A stretch of 64,000 nt of DNA, from positions 39,137 through 103,136 of the forward strand of contig JAGWZK010000013.1 of NCBI GenBank assembly GCA_018968885.1, given 5' to 3'. The notes beneath the pieces were generated by a model. The model did no database searches. It worked only from the letters and a program-made list of their open reading frames with translations, and had not been told where the DNA came from. This document shows, one piece after another, positions 31,842 to 41,692 of this stretch. Position numbers and translations under genes: made by a program. Source of the stretch: Planctomycetota bacterium. GTDB lineage: Bacteria; Planctomycetota; Phycisphaerae; Phycisphaerales; UBA1924. How positions within the stretch are numbered: position 1 is the stretch's first letter; each line of letters begins with the position of its first letter.

Positions 31842-33947
31842 ATGTGGCGTATTGCTTCTGCCTTGATCACCTTTTTTCTGCTTTCAGTTTCGCCTGCACT
31901 CGCCCAGCGCTCCACGCCGGTCCAGCTCTTGCACCCGTCCGGCGCAGGGGGCGACCGGTTCGGTCAGGCGGTCGCGATCGATGGCGACACCATGATCGTC
32001 GGGGCGCCCAACGACGCTGTGGGCGGCAATGCGTTCCAGGGCTCGGCGTACGTCTTCACGCGCTCGGGCACGACGTGGACCCAGCAGGCCCAGTTGCAGG
32101 CGTCCGGTGGCGAGGCGTTCGACGAGTTCGGCATCTCCGTCTCCCTCTCGGGCGACACGGCGCTGGTGGCGGCGTACCGCGACGACGTCGGCGCCAACGG
32201 CAACCAGGGCTCGGCGTACGTCTTCACCCGCTCGGGCAGCATGTGGACCCTGCAGGCCCAGTTGACGGCGACCGGCGGCGCGGCGGGCGACAACTTCGGC
32301 GTCTCCGTCGCGCTCGCGGGCGACACGGCGCTGGTGGGAGCGTACCTCGACAGCGTCGGCGCCAACAGCCAGCAGGGCTCGGCGTACGTCTTCACGCGCT
32401 CAGGCACGACGTGGACCCAGCAGGCCCAGTTGACGGCCTCGGGCGGCGCAGCCAACGACCAGTTTGGCTTTGCAGTCGCGCTGTCGGGCGACACGGCGCT
32501 GCTGGGGGCGTACCGCGACGACGTCGGCGCCAACCCCGACCAGGGCTCGGCGTGGTTCACGCGTATCGCGGATGCGCCCGCCGAGGATTCTGTCCTCGCC
32601 CAGAACAACACGATCGGTGTTTCCTATCCAACCCTTGCCGCAGCGATGACGCCAGCTGCCAACTGGCAGCAGATCACGGGCACCGAGGCCGCGTGGCGCA
32701 CCGCCTCGTCGCTCGACACCGCCGGCCGGCGGCTCGTGCTGCAGAGCGGCGGCGACATCCGGATGCCTTCCACCTCCGCAATCACGCTGGGCGGCTCATC
32801 GACACTTGGCACGCCCCCTAGCGGGACCGTCGAGATCTTCGGCGCACTGAGCGTTCCCGCATCGCAGTTCGGCGCGGTCGCGACGGACTCGTTCCCGCTC
32901 GGATCCCGCGGCAACCTACGGCTCTTCACCAACGCACAACTGGTCATCGATGCACCCCGCGCCATCGTTGAAGCGCCCACGCAGATCGACTCGCGGGCAG
33001 CGCTGGATCTCCGCGGCGACGCCGCGGTCTACGGCAATCTCACCGCCGCGCTCTATTCCGAAGTCTCGGCGAGCGGATCGCTCACAAACTTCGGCACCTG
33101 GACGGTGACCGGAGGCTCGATCGGCGCGACGGTGTTTACCAACCGCGATTCGCTGGCGGTCGGGGGCACCTCGGGCATCTTCGGCGACTTGACCAACGAG
33201 GTGGGGGCAACCACCATCATCACAAGCGGTCGGCTTTTTGTCGTCGGGACTCTCATCAACAACGACACAATCAGCGGCGCCATCTGCCCCAACTGCCTCG
33301 GCGGGCCACCCGCGCTAGACACCGCCGGCGATCTCAACCTTGGTTCTGCCGCAAACCTCAGCATGCCTTTCGACAGCGCTCTGGTCCGCGCCGGCGGCAA
33401 CTTCAACTGCGCGATCAACTCCAACACCCGCTACGACCTGAGCCTTGCAACGCTGCAACTGGAGGGCGCTGGCGCAGAGCAAACCCTGGAGGTCATGTCC
33501 GCCGACATCGGCCCCGTCGCGCTCGGTCTGGACCGCACTCTCACCGGGCACTATCCCATCGGCGTGCTCCGCATCGGGCCATCCCCCTCCACCGCGCGTC
33601 TCGTGGACACCCACGACAACGACACTCTGGGCCAAACCTCCTGCGAAGCGATCTACGTGGATGAGCTCGTGATCCACGCGGGAAGCCGGCTGATCAACAC
33701 TTCATGCCGCATTTACTACAACACTCTCATCAACAACGGCACGGTGGATGTCCCAGCCAATCTGGTTCAGATCGCTCCTCCATGCCTGGCGGACTTCAAC
33801 GGCGACACCGTCGTCGATTTCTTTGACTACCTCGACTTTGTCGCCGCGTTCAGCAGCAACGATCCTGCGGCAGACTTCAATGCGGACACCACCATCGACT
33901 TCTTTGACTACCTCGACTTTGTCGCGGCATTCTCACAAGGGTGCTGA
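31842..33947 (+). CDS. Secreted FG-GAP repeat protein with GC-type dockerin tag
   Basis: 701 residues from ATG 31842, preceded by GGGAG; a five-codon upstream extension is possible. The signal peptide is WRIASALITFFLLSVSPALA. Residues ~28-240 are four FG-GAP_2-like propeller blades (GDRFGQAVAIDGDTMIVGA; QGSAYVFTRSGTTWTQQA) encoded by exact 168-base tandem units. The last blade is cut short at GSAWFTR. From there the chain changes abruptly to a parallel beta-helix-like region (about 250-640) with periodic GNLTAAL, GSLTNFGTW and VVGTLINNDT strands, as in pectate-lyase-like folds. Two dockerin repeats (DFNGDTVVDFFDYLDF; DFNADTTIDFFDYLDF) end FSQGC. Probably surface-attached. The abrupt change suggests a chimeric gene. 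Confidence 0.85.
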   Translation: MWRIASALITFFLLSVSPALAQRSTPVQLLHPSGAGGDRFGQAVAIDGDTMIVGAPNDAVGGNAFQGSAYVFTRSGTTWTQQAQLQASGGEAFDEFGISVSLSGDTALVAAYRDDVGANGNQGSAYVFTRSGSMWTLQAQLTATGGAAGDNFGVSVALAGDTALVGAYLDSVGANSQQGSAYVFTRSGTTWTQQAQLTASGGAANDQFGFAVALSGDTALLGAYRDDVGANPDQGSAWFTRIADAPAEDSVLAQNNTIGVSYPTLAAAMTPAANWQQITGTEAAWRTASSLDTAGRRLVLQSGGDIRMPSTSAITLGGSSTLGTPPSGTVEIFGALSVPASQFGAVATDSFPLGSRGNLRLFTNAQLVIDAPRAIVEAPTQIDSRAALDLRGDAAVYGNLTAALYSEVSASGSLTNFGTWTVTGGSIGATVFTNRDSLAVGGTSGIFGDLTNEVGATTIITSGRLFVVGTLINNDTISGAICPNCLGGPPALDTAGDLNLGSAANLSMPFDSALVRAGGNFNCAINSNTRYDLSLATLQLEGAGAEQTLEVMSADIGPVALGLDRTLTGHYPIGVLRIGPSPSTARLVDTHDNDTLGQTSCEAIYVDELVIHAGSRLINTSCRIYYNTLINNGTVDVPANLVQIAPPCLADFNGDTVVDFFDYLDFVAAFSSNDPAADFNADTTIDFFDYLDFVAAFSQGC
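31933..32570 (+). repeat. Tandem 168-bp coding repeats (FG-GAP blades)
   Basis: The string gctcggcgtacgtcttcac starts at 32041, 32209 and 32377, and its shortened form at 32545: spacing is exactly 168 bases each time. Neighbouring units are almost identical, which points to recent homogenisation. The final copy has lost the tacgtc segment and is fused to unrelated sequence. Confidence 0.85.
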
Positions 33948-34155
33948 TCTCACGGACTGATGCCTATGTGAACCACGCCTGTTGAGCGCAGGCGTTCCGA
34001 TTGCATACCGCGAGCCAACATCGGTGTCTCACACACGGCTATTACCGTACCGCCTTGGGTGCTGATATCTCGCTCGGCCGATCCCGAGCCGGTTCAATTG
34101 AACGGGCGACAACTTCGGGCGAATGGGCCAACTCGTTGAATCCAACTGTCGCCGA

Positions 34156-35433
34156 CTACTTGGCGGACTTTTGGAAATACCTGAGTGCTTCCTCGCACTG
34201 CAGCGCGAGATCGCCGAAATCATGCTTGTCCTTCAGTCGCGTGACACCTTCGATCGCAGCCCGCATGCTCTGGATCGCCTTCTCCTTGTCGCCAATATGG
34301 TGATATGCCCACCCCAATCTCATTTTGGAAAACTGCGCCCAGCGAGAGTCTGGCTTGGCAAGGTCCGCAGCGATCTTGGCAGTTTGAAACGCGAGGTCCT
34401 TGTCGAACATCTGTTCTTCTGCCGTGGACACGATGCACGCCGAGGCAAATCCCATGATGTCGTCGTTGGTCGGGTACTTGGCGAGCAGCTCTCGGACGTA
34501 TTGGTTGACTTCATCAGGCTTGGCACCCCCGCCTGCACGCTGCATCAAAAGCATGAATTTCCACTGATACGCTCCCGAGACTTCTGACTCAGGATCGGCC
34601 TTGAAGGCGGAGTTGAGAGACTCAAGAGCCGCGGACTGATCGCCGCGCGCCATTGCCTCCTTGTATCCGGGATACCGGGAGTACCGATCCGTTCCACTGT
34701 CGCTGCGGACTTTGGCCGCGGCGATGTCAGCTTCGCTTCGCTTGCGGGCCGACTCCTCTTCGGCCTTCTGACGCGCCATTTCTTTCGTGATATCGAAAGT
34801 GCCGGCGAGCACCTCTTCGACGATGCGCTCGATGACCGAGGGCGTGCCGACACCCGTCCACGCGACGAGGCCCTTCTTGTCGATGATGTACGCCGTCGGA
34901 ATACCTCCGGTACCTGTGGGCTTGAACCATGTCGCATGCATTGTCTTGGTGGGTGTGTCGACGGCCACGCGATAATTCATCCGCTCGCCCTGCTTCTCCA
35001 CAAACTTCTCGACGCCGTCTAAATAGCTTGTATCTTGCGCATCCTTCTGCCGTTCCGAGATCGCCACACCGATGACCTCAACCGCTCCACCGCTCTTTTC
35101 CTGCAGTTTGGAAAGGTGAGGAATGGCGGCTCTGCATGGGCCGCACCAGGTCGCCCAAAAATCAACCACATAGACCTTCCCGCTCTCAAAGGAGGTCAGC
35201 GGTGCACCCTTGATCCACTTGGCGACCACGATTGGCGGCGGCGCCTTTCCGATCAGTGCCAAGGGATCGAAGGCTGGACCAGACGTCGGCTGGGGCGCGC
35301 CACCCGCCGGAATGATGCGTGCCATTTTCTGGTCAGGAGTGCGCTGATTCTGGGGAGCATCGGAACACCCGGAAAGCACGCTTGCAGTGGCGAAAGTGAC
35401 AATGCCCGCAGCAATTTGACGGAGGTAATTCAA
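34156..35433 (-). CDS. TlpA-like thioredoxin-fold lipoprotein with TPR-like C-terminus
   Basis: 425 residues. I place the start at a TTG (35433) because CAGGAG lies 6 bases upstream and the product then begins with a lipoprotein signal (LRQIAAGIVTFATASVLSGC, lipobox LSGC). The longer ATG frame at 35496 would bury this signal. Residues ~65-205 form a TlpA/ResA thioredoxin domain with the redox site DFWATWCGPCRAAIPHL and the cis-Pro segment GIPTAYIIDKKG. After a charged helix (EMARQKAEEESARKRSEA), about 180 helical residues resemble tetratricopeptide repeats (YQWKFMLLMQRAG; DKEKAIQSMRAAIEG). A periplasmic disulfide reductase with a protein-binding arm is likely; the target is unknown. Confidence 0.82.
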   Translation of the reverse strand: MNYLRQIAAGIVTFATASVLSGCSDAPQNQRTPDQKMARIIPAGGAPQPTSGPAFDPLALIGKAPPPIVVAKWIKGAPLTSFESGKVYVVDFWATWCGPCRAAIPHLSKLQEKSGGAVEVIGVAISERQKDAQDTSYLDGVEKFVEKQGERMNYRVAVDTPTKTMHATWFKPTGTGGIPTAYIIDKKGLVAWTGVGTPSVIERIVEEVLAGTFDITKEMARQKAEEESARKRSEADIAAAKVRSDSGTDRYSRYPGYKEAMARGDQSAALESLNSAFKADPESEVSGAYQWKFMLLMQRAGGGAKPDEVNQYVRELLAKYPTNDDIMGFASACIVSTAEEQMFDKDLAFQTAKIAADLAKPDSRWAQFSKMRLGWAYHHIGDKEKAIQSMRAAIEGVTRLKDKHDFGDLALQCEEALRYFQKSAK

Positions 35434-35504
35434 TCTGTGCTCCTGACAATCAACGGTTGAAACGATGCATAGGTCAATTCTCAGATGTTCAGCCACTCAA
35501 ACTA

Positions 35505-36461
35505 TCACCGGGGGTTGTTAATCCACCCGTAGCCGTATGCCGCGCCCGGTGCCGTCCCTCCCCGGGATGACTGACGCGATTCCATTCGCAGCCAACCTGT
35601 GGGTGATGACTTAGAGGAGACATAAAAGTCGTCGGCTTCCAAATCGCCTGACTCGCGGATTTTCTCGTCTTGTCCGCCTGGAAACTTGATGTTCCTGACA
35701 AATCCCTCCATAAAACCCACGCTCGCTGCTCCGTTGTGCCTGCGCGTGGGCTGGTCGCCGCCAATCGAGCCGCGTGCGCCGGCAAAGAGCCCAAAAAACG
35801 CGTTGTCACCGTCGGGGTCCTGCTGTGCATCGCCGGGCAGATTCCTCAGCGAGTTATTGAAGTATGTACTCTCTTCGATGAACAATGGAACGCCCGGCAG
35901 TTGTGTGAGCCGAGCGCCGTCGATCGTGTCGGAGGGACGGGCAGTCATCGCGAATTCTGAGGGCGAACTCAGATACGCGAACTGCGTGAACAGTCCCATC
36001 TTTGCCCCTTCCACCCTTTGCAACATCGTGTAATCCCAGCGAAGATCGAGTTGGAGACCGCCCACCGTCGAATCCGACCTCGTAGTCCCGTGCGTCGACC
36101 GTCGTTTGCTCGTCGGACACTCGACAATCCGATCCACTTCGCCACAGTACTTGAACAACTGCCCGGACTCGTAGACCACAAGTGAGAACGGATTACCCGG
36201 CTGCAACTGTCGACCGTAACGGCCCCAACCATTTGCTGGCCATACTTGGTCCTTCCAATCCAGCGAATATGCCGTACTGGCGGTACACATCTGCCGCAGG
36301 TTGGACATGCACACAGTCTGCCGTCCGGATTCACGCGCTTTGGAGATGGCCGGGAGGAGCAAACTGATCAGCACCGCGATGATCGCGATGACAACGAGCA
36401 ACTCAATGAGCGTGAAGGCACGAAAATCCCGATGAGTCGAGCCAAGAACAGCTTTCAGCAT
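35505..36461 (-). CDS. Prepilin-type (type II secretion pseudopilin-like, H-X9-DG family) protein
   Basis: 318 residues. The N-terminus has the prepilin cleavage and methylation signal [20 protein letters not shown], with Glu at +5 after the expected cleavage before Phe. The body carries [22 protein letters not shown], typical of planctomycete DUF1559-like prepilins. Near the end, [16 protein letters not shown] is the H-X9-DG motif with Glu in place of Asp. GAGGAGA before ATG 36461 is a strong ribosome site. Planctomycetes encode many such proteins, which are exported through the type II/IV pilus route and may form surface fibres. It lies 71 bases upstream of the TlpA-like lipoprotein on the same strand. 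Confidence 0.88.
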   Translation of the reverse strand: MLKAVLGSTHRDFRAFTLIELLVVIAIIAVLISLLLPAISKARESGRQTVCMSNLRQMCTASTAYSLDWKDQVWPANGWGRYGRQLQPGNPFSLVVYESGQLFKYCGEVDRIVECPTSKRRSTHGTTRSDSTVGGLQLDLRWDYTMLQRVEGAKMGLFTQFAYLSSPSEFAMTARPSDTIDGARLTQLPGVPLFIEESTYFNNSLRNLPGDAQQDPDGDNAFFGLFAGARGSIGGDQPTRRHNGAASVGFMEGFVRNIKFPGGQDEKIRESGDLEADDFYVSSKSSPTGWLRMESRQSSRGGTAPGAAYGYGWINNPR

Positions 36462-36611
36462 GAGCGTCTCTCCTCAAGCGGGGGTAAGCGCAAGTTGCTG
36501 AAAGTCTAACAACACACGCAAGCCCGCACACCAGCGCTCGCAGACGTCTTGACCAACACCGGTGGTGCCACTGGTCTAATGCAGTTTCTCCAAGCTGCCC
36601 AACCCCGCGTT

Positions 36612-37916
36612 TCAACATCCCACCGCGAACTGAGCCACAAAATCCAGATAGTCAAAGAGATCGAGCACGCCATCGATGTTGAAATCGGCGGTCATGGATC
36701 CATCCGCAAAGGCGGAGACAAAGTCGAGATAGTCAAAGAAATCCACCACAGTGTCGGCATTGAAATCGGCACGGCACTCGGGCGAGCCCAGATCGGCGAT
36801 CCACCCTTCAGTCAGACCTTGCGGATTCACACCCACACCGACGATCACGCGGCCATTGGCGCTGACGCCGCGGGCTTCTTCGAGTCGCCAGCCGGTGAGA
36901 TCAATGCCGCCGAAAGTGAGAATCTGCGTCAGGTTCTGCATGCCGTTCTGGGCATCCCAGATGAAGGCCTGACCAACGCTGCCGCAGCCGAAGGGGCCGC
37001 AGTTTCCCTGCACGCTGGCGCGGCCGACGATGATGTTTCCATCCGCGCTGCAGGCATACGCCGAGGATTGGAACGCACCGCCCGGCAGATCGCCGAGGGG
37101 CTGCATGCCGCCATCGGCCGTCCAACGAAACGCTTCGCCACCCTGACCACTCGCCACACTGCGCGATTGGCCCACAATCACCGAACCGTCCGCGCTCGCG
37201 GCATACGCAGCACCTGCGGGCGTGACACCTGTCGCGCCGGGGAGAAATCCCATCGCCTGCAATCCGGTAGAGGTCCAACGCACCGGCTCTTGCTGACCCA
37301 GTGCGTTCAGTGACAGTCCGACGATGACGTTTCCATCGGCCGACATGCCGTAGGCCCAACTGCCAAATGGTGATGCGGCCAGAGAGCCCAACGGTGTGAA
37401 TGTGCCCACAGACACGTCGTAGCGAAACGCCTCGGTGCCACGATCAGATTCGCCGATGCCCGCGATGGTGAGTCCGTTCGCCGAGATGGCGCGGCCAATA
37501 GATCGCGGCACAACGGACACTCCACCATCCAGATCACCCAGGAGCATGATGCCGGTGGATGGGGTCCAGAGGAAGGCCTGCGTGCCGCGCGGATCAAACG
37601 ACCCGAAATCACACACTCCAGTGATAGCCGTGCCATCCGCATTCACCGCGCGAGCCGACGATGTGCCGAGCAATCCCAGAGAGACTAAACCACCATCACC
37701 ATAGATGCAGGGCGAAGTGATCAGGTTGAAGCCGCCGCCACCGACAACGCTGTCACCCACTGGCAGCGAGCCATTGGCCGAGACGCCATGGAGTTGGGAG
37801 TAAAAGCCGCCACCGGGGAGATCGCCAATCGGTGTGAAGGTGGGAGCGGCGTGAACAGCCCTCCCGGTCAAAACCACCACGATCCCGGTCAGCCCTTTGA
37901 TCGCCGCGTTCATCAT
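36612..37916 (-). CDS. Secreted HAF-repeat beta-propeller protein with GC-type dockerin tag
   Basis: 434 residues. An N-terminal signal (GLTGIVVVLTGRAVHA) is followed by about 340 residues of HAF-type repeats: AxxWxxxxGMxxLGxLxGG and VSANGxxIVG patterns recur, for example FRWTADGGMQPLGDLPGG and ACSADGNIIVGRA, giving six or seven blades. The C-terminus has two dockerin repeats (DFNADTVVDFFDYLDF; DFNIDGVLDLFDYLDF) ending FAVGC. HAF proteins are exported propellers with unknown ligands. Close relative of the gene at 40117 in architecture. Divergent from nothing; the next gene upstream is tRNA-His on the same strand. Confidence 0.88.
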   Translation of the reverse strand: MMNAAIKGLTGIVVVLTGRAVHAAPTFTPIGDLPGGGFYSQLHGVSANGSLPVGDSVVGGGGFNLITSPCIYGDGGLVSLGLLGTSSARAVNADGTAITGVCDFGSFDPRGTQAFLWTPSTGIMLLGDLDGGVSVVPRSIGRAISANGLTIAGIGESDRGTEAFRYDVSVGTFTPLGSLAASPFGSWAYGMSADGNVIVGLSLNALGQQEPVRWTSTGLQAMGFLPGATGVTPAGAAYAASADGSVIVGQSRSVASGQGGEAFRWTADGGMQPLGDLPGGAFQSSAYACSADGNIIVGRASVQGNCGPFGCGSVGQAFIWDAQNGMQNLTQILTFGGIDLTGWRLEEARGVSANGRVIVGVGVNPQGLTEGWIADLGSPECRADFNADTVVDFFDYLDFVSAFADGSMTADFNIDGVLDLFDYLDFVAQFAVGC

Positions 37917-38038
37917 GCGAGCAGCATACTAAACCCGTCAATAACACTGGGGTGGCCGGAAGTGCCCTCAATCCCAAAAAACAAGCCCGATCGCATGCTC
38001 TCAAAAGCACGATCGGGCAATGAAAACGGCCAAGAAAG

Positions 38039-38113
38039 GGTGATCGGCGGGACTCGAACCCGTAACCCCCGGGATCACAACCCGGTGCTCTAACCAATTG
38101 AGCTACGACCACC
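38039..38113 (-). tRNA. tRNA-His (GTG anticodon)
   Basis: Read on the minus strand from 38113. A 7-bp acceptor stem (GTGGTCG with CGATCAC, one G-U pair) is preceded by the extra G-1 pairing C73, a hallmark of tRNA-His. The anticodon stem CCGGG/CCCGG encloses loop TTGTGAT with anticodon GTG. The T arm contains GGTTCGAGTCC. The D arm TAGCTCAATTGGTTAGAGCA is canonical. CCA is not encoded (CCT follows C73). Confidence 0.96.
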
Positions 38114-38418
38114 ATCATTCCGCCGCAACCAAGCCGTAAAGGCCAAGCCGCAACAGGTTGAGATACTAGGTGAGAATCGGCCTCAACGTCCAACCCCGGC
38201 CGACGGGCCGGACCTGGCTGGATCCAGCCCACCCCCAACCCCCCACACCTCTTTATACAGACCGGTCGAGGGAGTCCCACCGAGCTATGTCACAAGTCAT
38301 GAAACACGGGGGTAGCCGGGAGGGTCTGTCGCTTCTAAGGTTGGAGTTACCCACACCTCGCCCTGCCCGACTTTGGGCACATTCTCGGGCGCTCTGTGAG
38401 CACGGAGGTTCCTGCCGC

Positions 38419-40017
<1,599 letters not shown>

Positions 40018-40065
40018 GACGATCCACGCTTCGCGTGTGGCAAGAAGAGATAGCGTAAAGCAAAG

Positions 40066-40097
40066 AAAGCACCCCGGCATCACACCGGGGTGCTTTT
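40066..40097. terminator. Bidirectional intrinsic terminator between pckA and the HAF dockerin gene
   Basis: aaagcaccccgg (40066-40077) pairs with ccggggtgcttt (40085-40096), loop catcaca; T-rich on both sides (cttttgctt downstream on plus, ctttctttgcttt on minus). It serves pckA (+, stop 40017) and the gene ending at 40117 (-). Confidence 0.85.
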
Positions 40098-40116
40098 GCT
40101 TGGTGATGGTTGTCGC

Positions 40117-41610
40117 TCAGCAGCCCACTGACAGTCGTGCCACAAAGTCGAGGTAATCAAAGAAGTCGATCTCGCTATCCCCGTTCATATCAGCACTCTG
40201 AAGTTGCTGACTGAACGCGCCAACGAAATCGAGATAGTCAAAGAAATCCACGCTGCCATCATCATTGAAATCGGCTCGGCATCGAACAACCACTACTGCA
40301 GGATTACTCAGCGCCATCCCGCACGCGTTGGTGACAGCTAGCGTGTAACTGCCGCTTTGCGTCGGATCGGTGGGAGAGATCGTGAGCATCGGTGTCGTCA
40401 CGCCAGCGTACACGGATGAATTGAAGAGGTTTACACCATCTTTTTTCCAGCGATAGGTGACGGCACCTGAAGACGTCGCGGCGGAGGTCAGCGTGACCTG
40501 CTCACCGGCGAAGAGTGCGGCGCCCGAGGGGTGTCCTGTGAACTGGGCGAGATCGCAGAATGGATCGATCGATGCATACCACACCTCTGCGCGACCGTTG
40601 TAGTAGCCCCATCCGGTCAGACTGCGGCCATCGACGCTGACGCTGCAAGATTTGAGCAACCAACCAGCGAGGTTGACGCCACGATCAATCAGGAAATCAT
40701 TCACATCGCGCATGCCGATTGACTGGTGCCAGATAAGCCCTAGTCGGCCATCGCGTAAGGAGTTTCCTTGAGCACACACAATCGCACCATCGCCGCTGAT
40801 GGTGTATCCCTCTGCGTAGGTACCCCCTGACGCGAGCCCCAGATCTTGAACGCTCAGTGTGCCCGCGTTCCAACGCACCGCTCGTTGACCGGATGGTCCA
40901 TCACTGCGCCCAACAACAAACAACCCATCTGCACTCACACTGACAGCAGTTGCTCGTTGCTGACCCAAAAGAGCGGGAAGCTGCTCTACACCACCATTTC
41001 TCCAGATTGAGGCCCGTTGTTCCTCGATGAACCCAAATGTGGTTGAGCCGACAATCACTGATCCATCGCTGCTTACGCCATAGGCATATGACGCGGTTCC
41101 TCCAGGAAGCAGTCCCAAGTCAATCATGCCCGTTGAGTCAGTCCAACGAAACGCACGGAACTGACCAGTCGGTCCGATTGACTCACCAACGATAACACTG
41201 CCCTCGTGGTTAACAGCTGTTGCCTTTGAGTGATTGCCACCGGGCAGCGCACCGATGCTCTGCATGCCACTCTGTGCCGTCCACCGAAATGCTCGCAAAC
41301 CAGCCGAAGAGTTGGCTTCTCCCACGGCAACCAGCCCGTTTCCACTGACTGCGGCTCCAAACGACTGGGGCCCGCCAGGAAACACTCCGAGATTGATCAT
41401 GCCGGTGGTTGGTGTCCAATAGAAAGCGCGGGCATTCGTACCAGGCGTCGTGTGACTCCATCCAACCACAGCTGGTCCGGATGATGACACTCCGTTGCCA
41501 TATGCCGCGCTTCCCCCCGGCAACGTTCCAACTCTGGTAAAGGTCGGCGCGGCGATCAGCGTGCTCGAAAGGGCACATAATGCAAATAAAACAAATCTTG
41601 AAGAGCTCAT
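40117..41610 (-). CDS. Secreted HAF-repeat protein with Ig-like and GC-type dockerin domains
   Basis: 497 residues. The signal peptide is RFVLFALCALSSTLIAA. About 330 residues of HAF repeats follow (FYWTPTTGMINLGVFPGG; VSSDGSVIVGSTTFG; FRWTAQSGMQSIGALPGG), then an Ig-like domain (VTYRWKKDGVNLFNS ... SGSYTLAVTNACG). Two dockerin repeats close the protein (DFNDDGSVDFFDYLDF; DMNGDSEIDFFDYLDF), ending LSVGC. The Ig-like domain before the dockerin is arranged as in the di-heme peroxidase at 3499, which suggests these modules travel together. AAAGGA upstream of the ATG is a good ribosome site. Confidence 0.9.
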   Translation of the reverse strand: MSSSRFVLFALCALSSTLIAAPTFTRVGTLPGGSAAYGNGVSSSGPAVVGWSHTTPGTNARAFYWTPTTGMINLGVFPGGPQSFGAAVSGNGLVAVGEANSSAGLRAFRWTAQSGMQSIGALPGGNHSKATAVNHEGSVIVGESIGPTGQFRAFRWTDSTGMIDLGLLPGGTASYAYGVSSDGSVIVGSTTFGFIEEQRASIWRNGGVEQLPALLGQQRATAVSVSADGLFVVGRSDGPSGQRAVRWNAGTLSVQDLGLASGGTYAEGYTISGDGAIVCAQGNSLRDGRLGLIWHQSIGMRDVNDFLIDRGVNLAGWLLKSCSVSVDGRSLTGWGYYNGRAEVWYASIDPFCDLAQFTGHPSGAALFAGEQVTLTSAATSSGAVTYRWKKDGVNLFNSSVYAGVTTPMLTISPTDPTQSGSYTLAVTNACGMALSNPAVVVVRCRADFNDDGSVDFFDYLDFVGAFSQQLQSADMNGDSEIDFFDYLDFVARLSVGC

Positions 41611-41692
41611 TGGGGGTCCTTTCTGAAATAGAAATCACGTCTATCTCAATCTACGAATCACGCTGCCACAACCGGACACATCGCACCACAAA

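Noticed and set aside
31802..32821. Plus-strand frame in another phase over the FG-GAP repeats (Arg/Gly/Val-rich)
   Set aside because: It arises only from the GC-rich tandem repeat; the FG-GAP frame carries signal peptide, blades and dockerin.
38114..38180. Promoter for tRNA-His
   Set aside because: A TAGTAT hexamer is present on the minus strand but without a -35 at a suitable distance.
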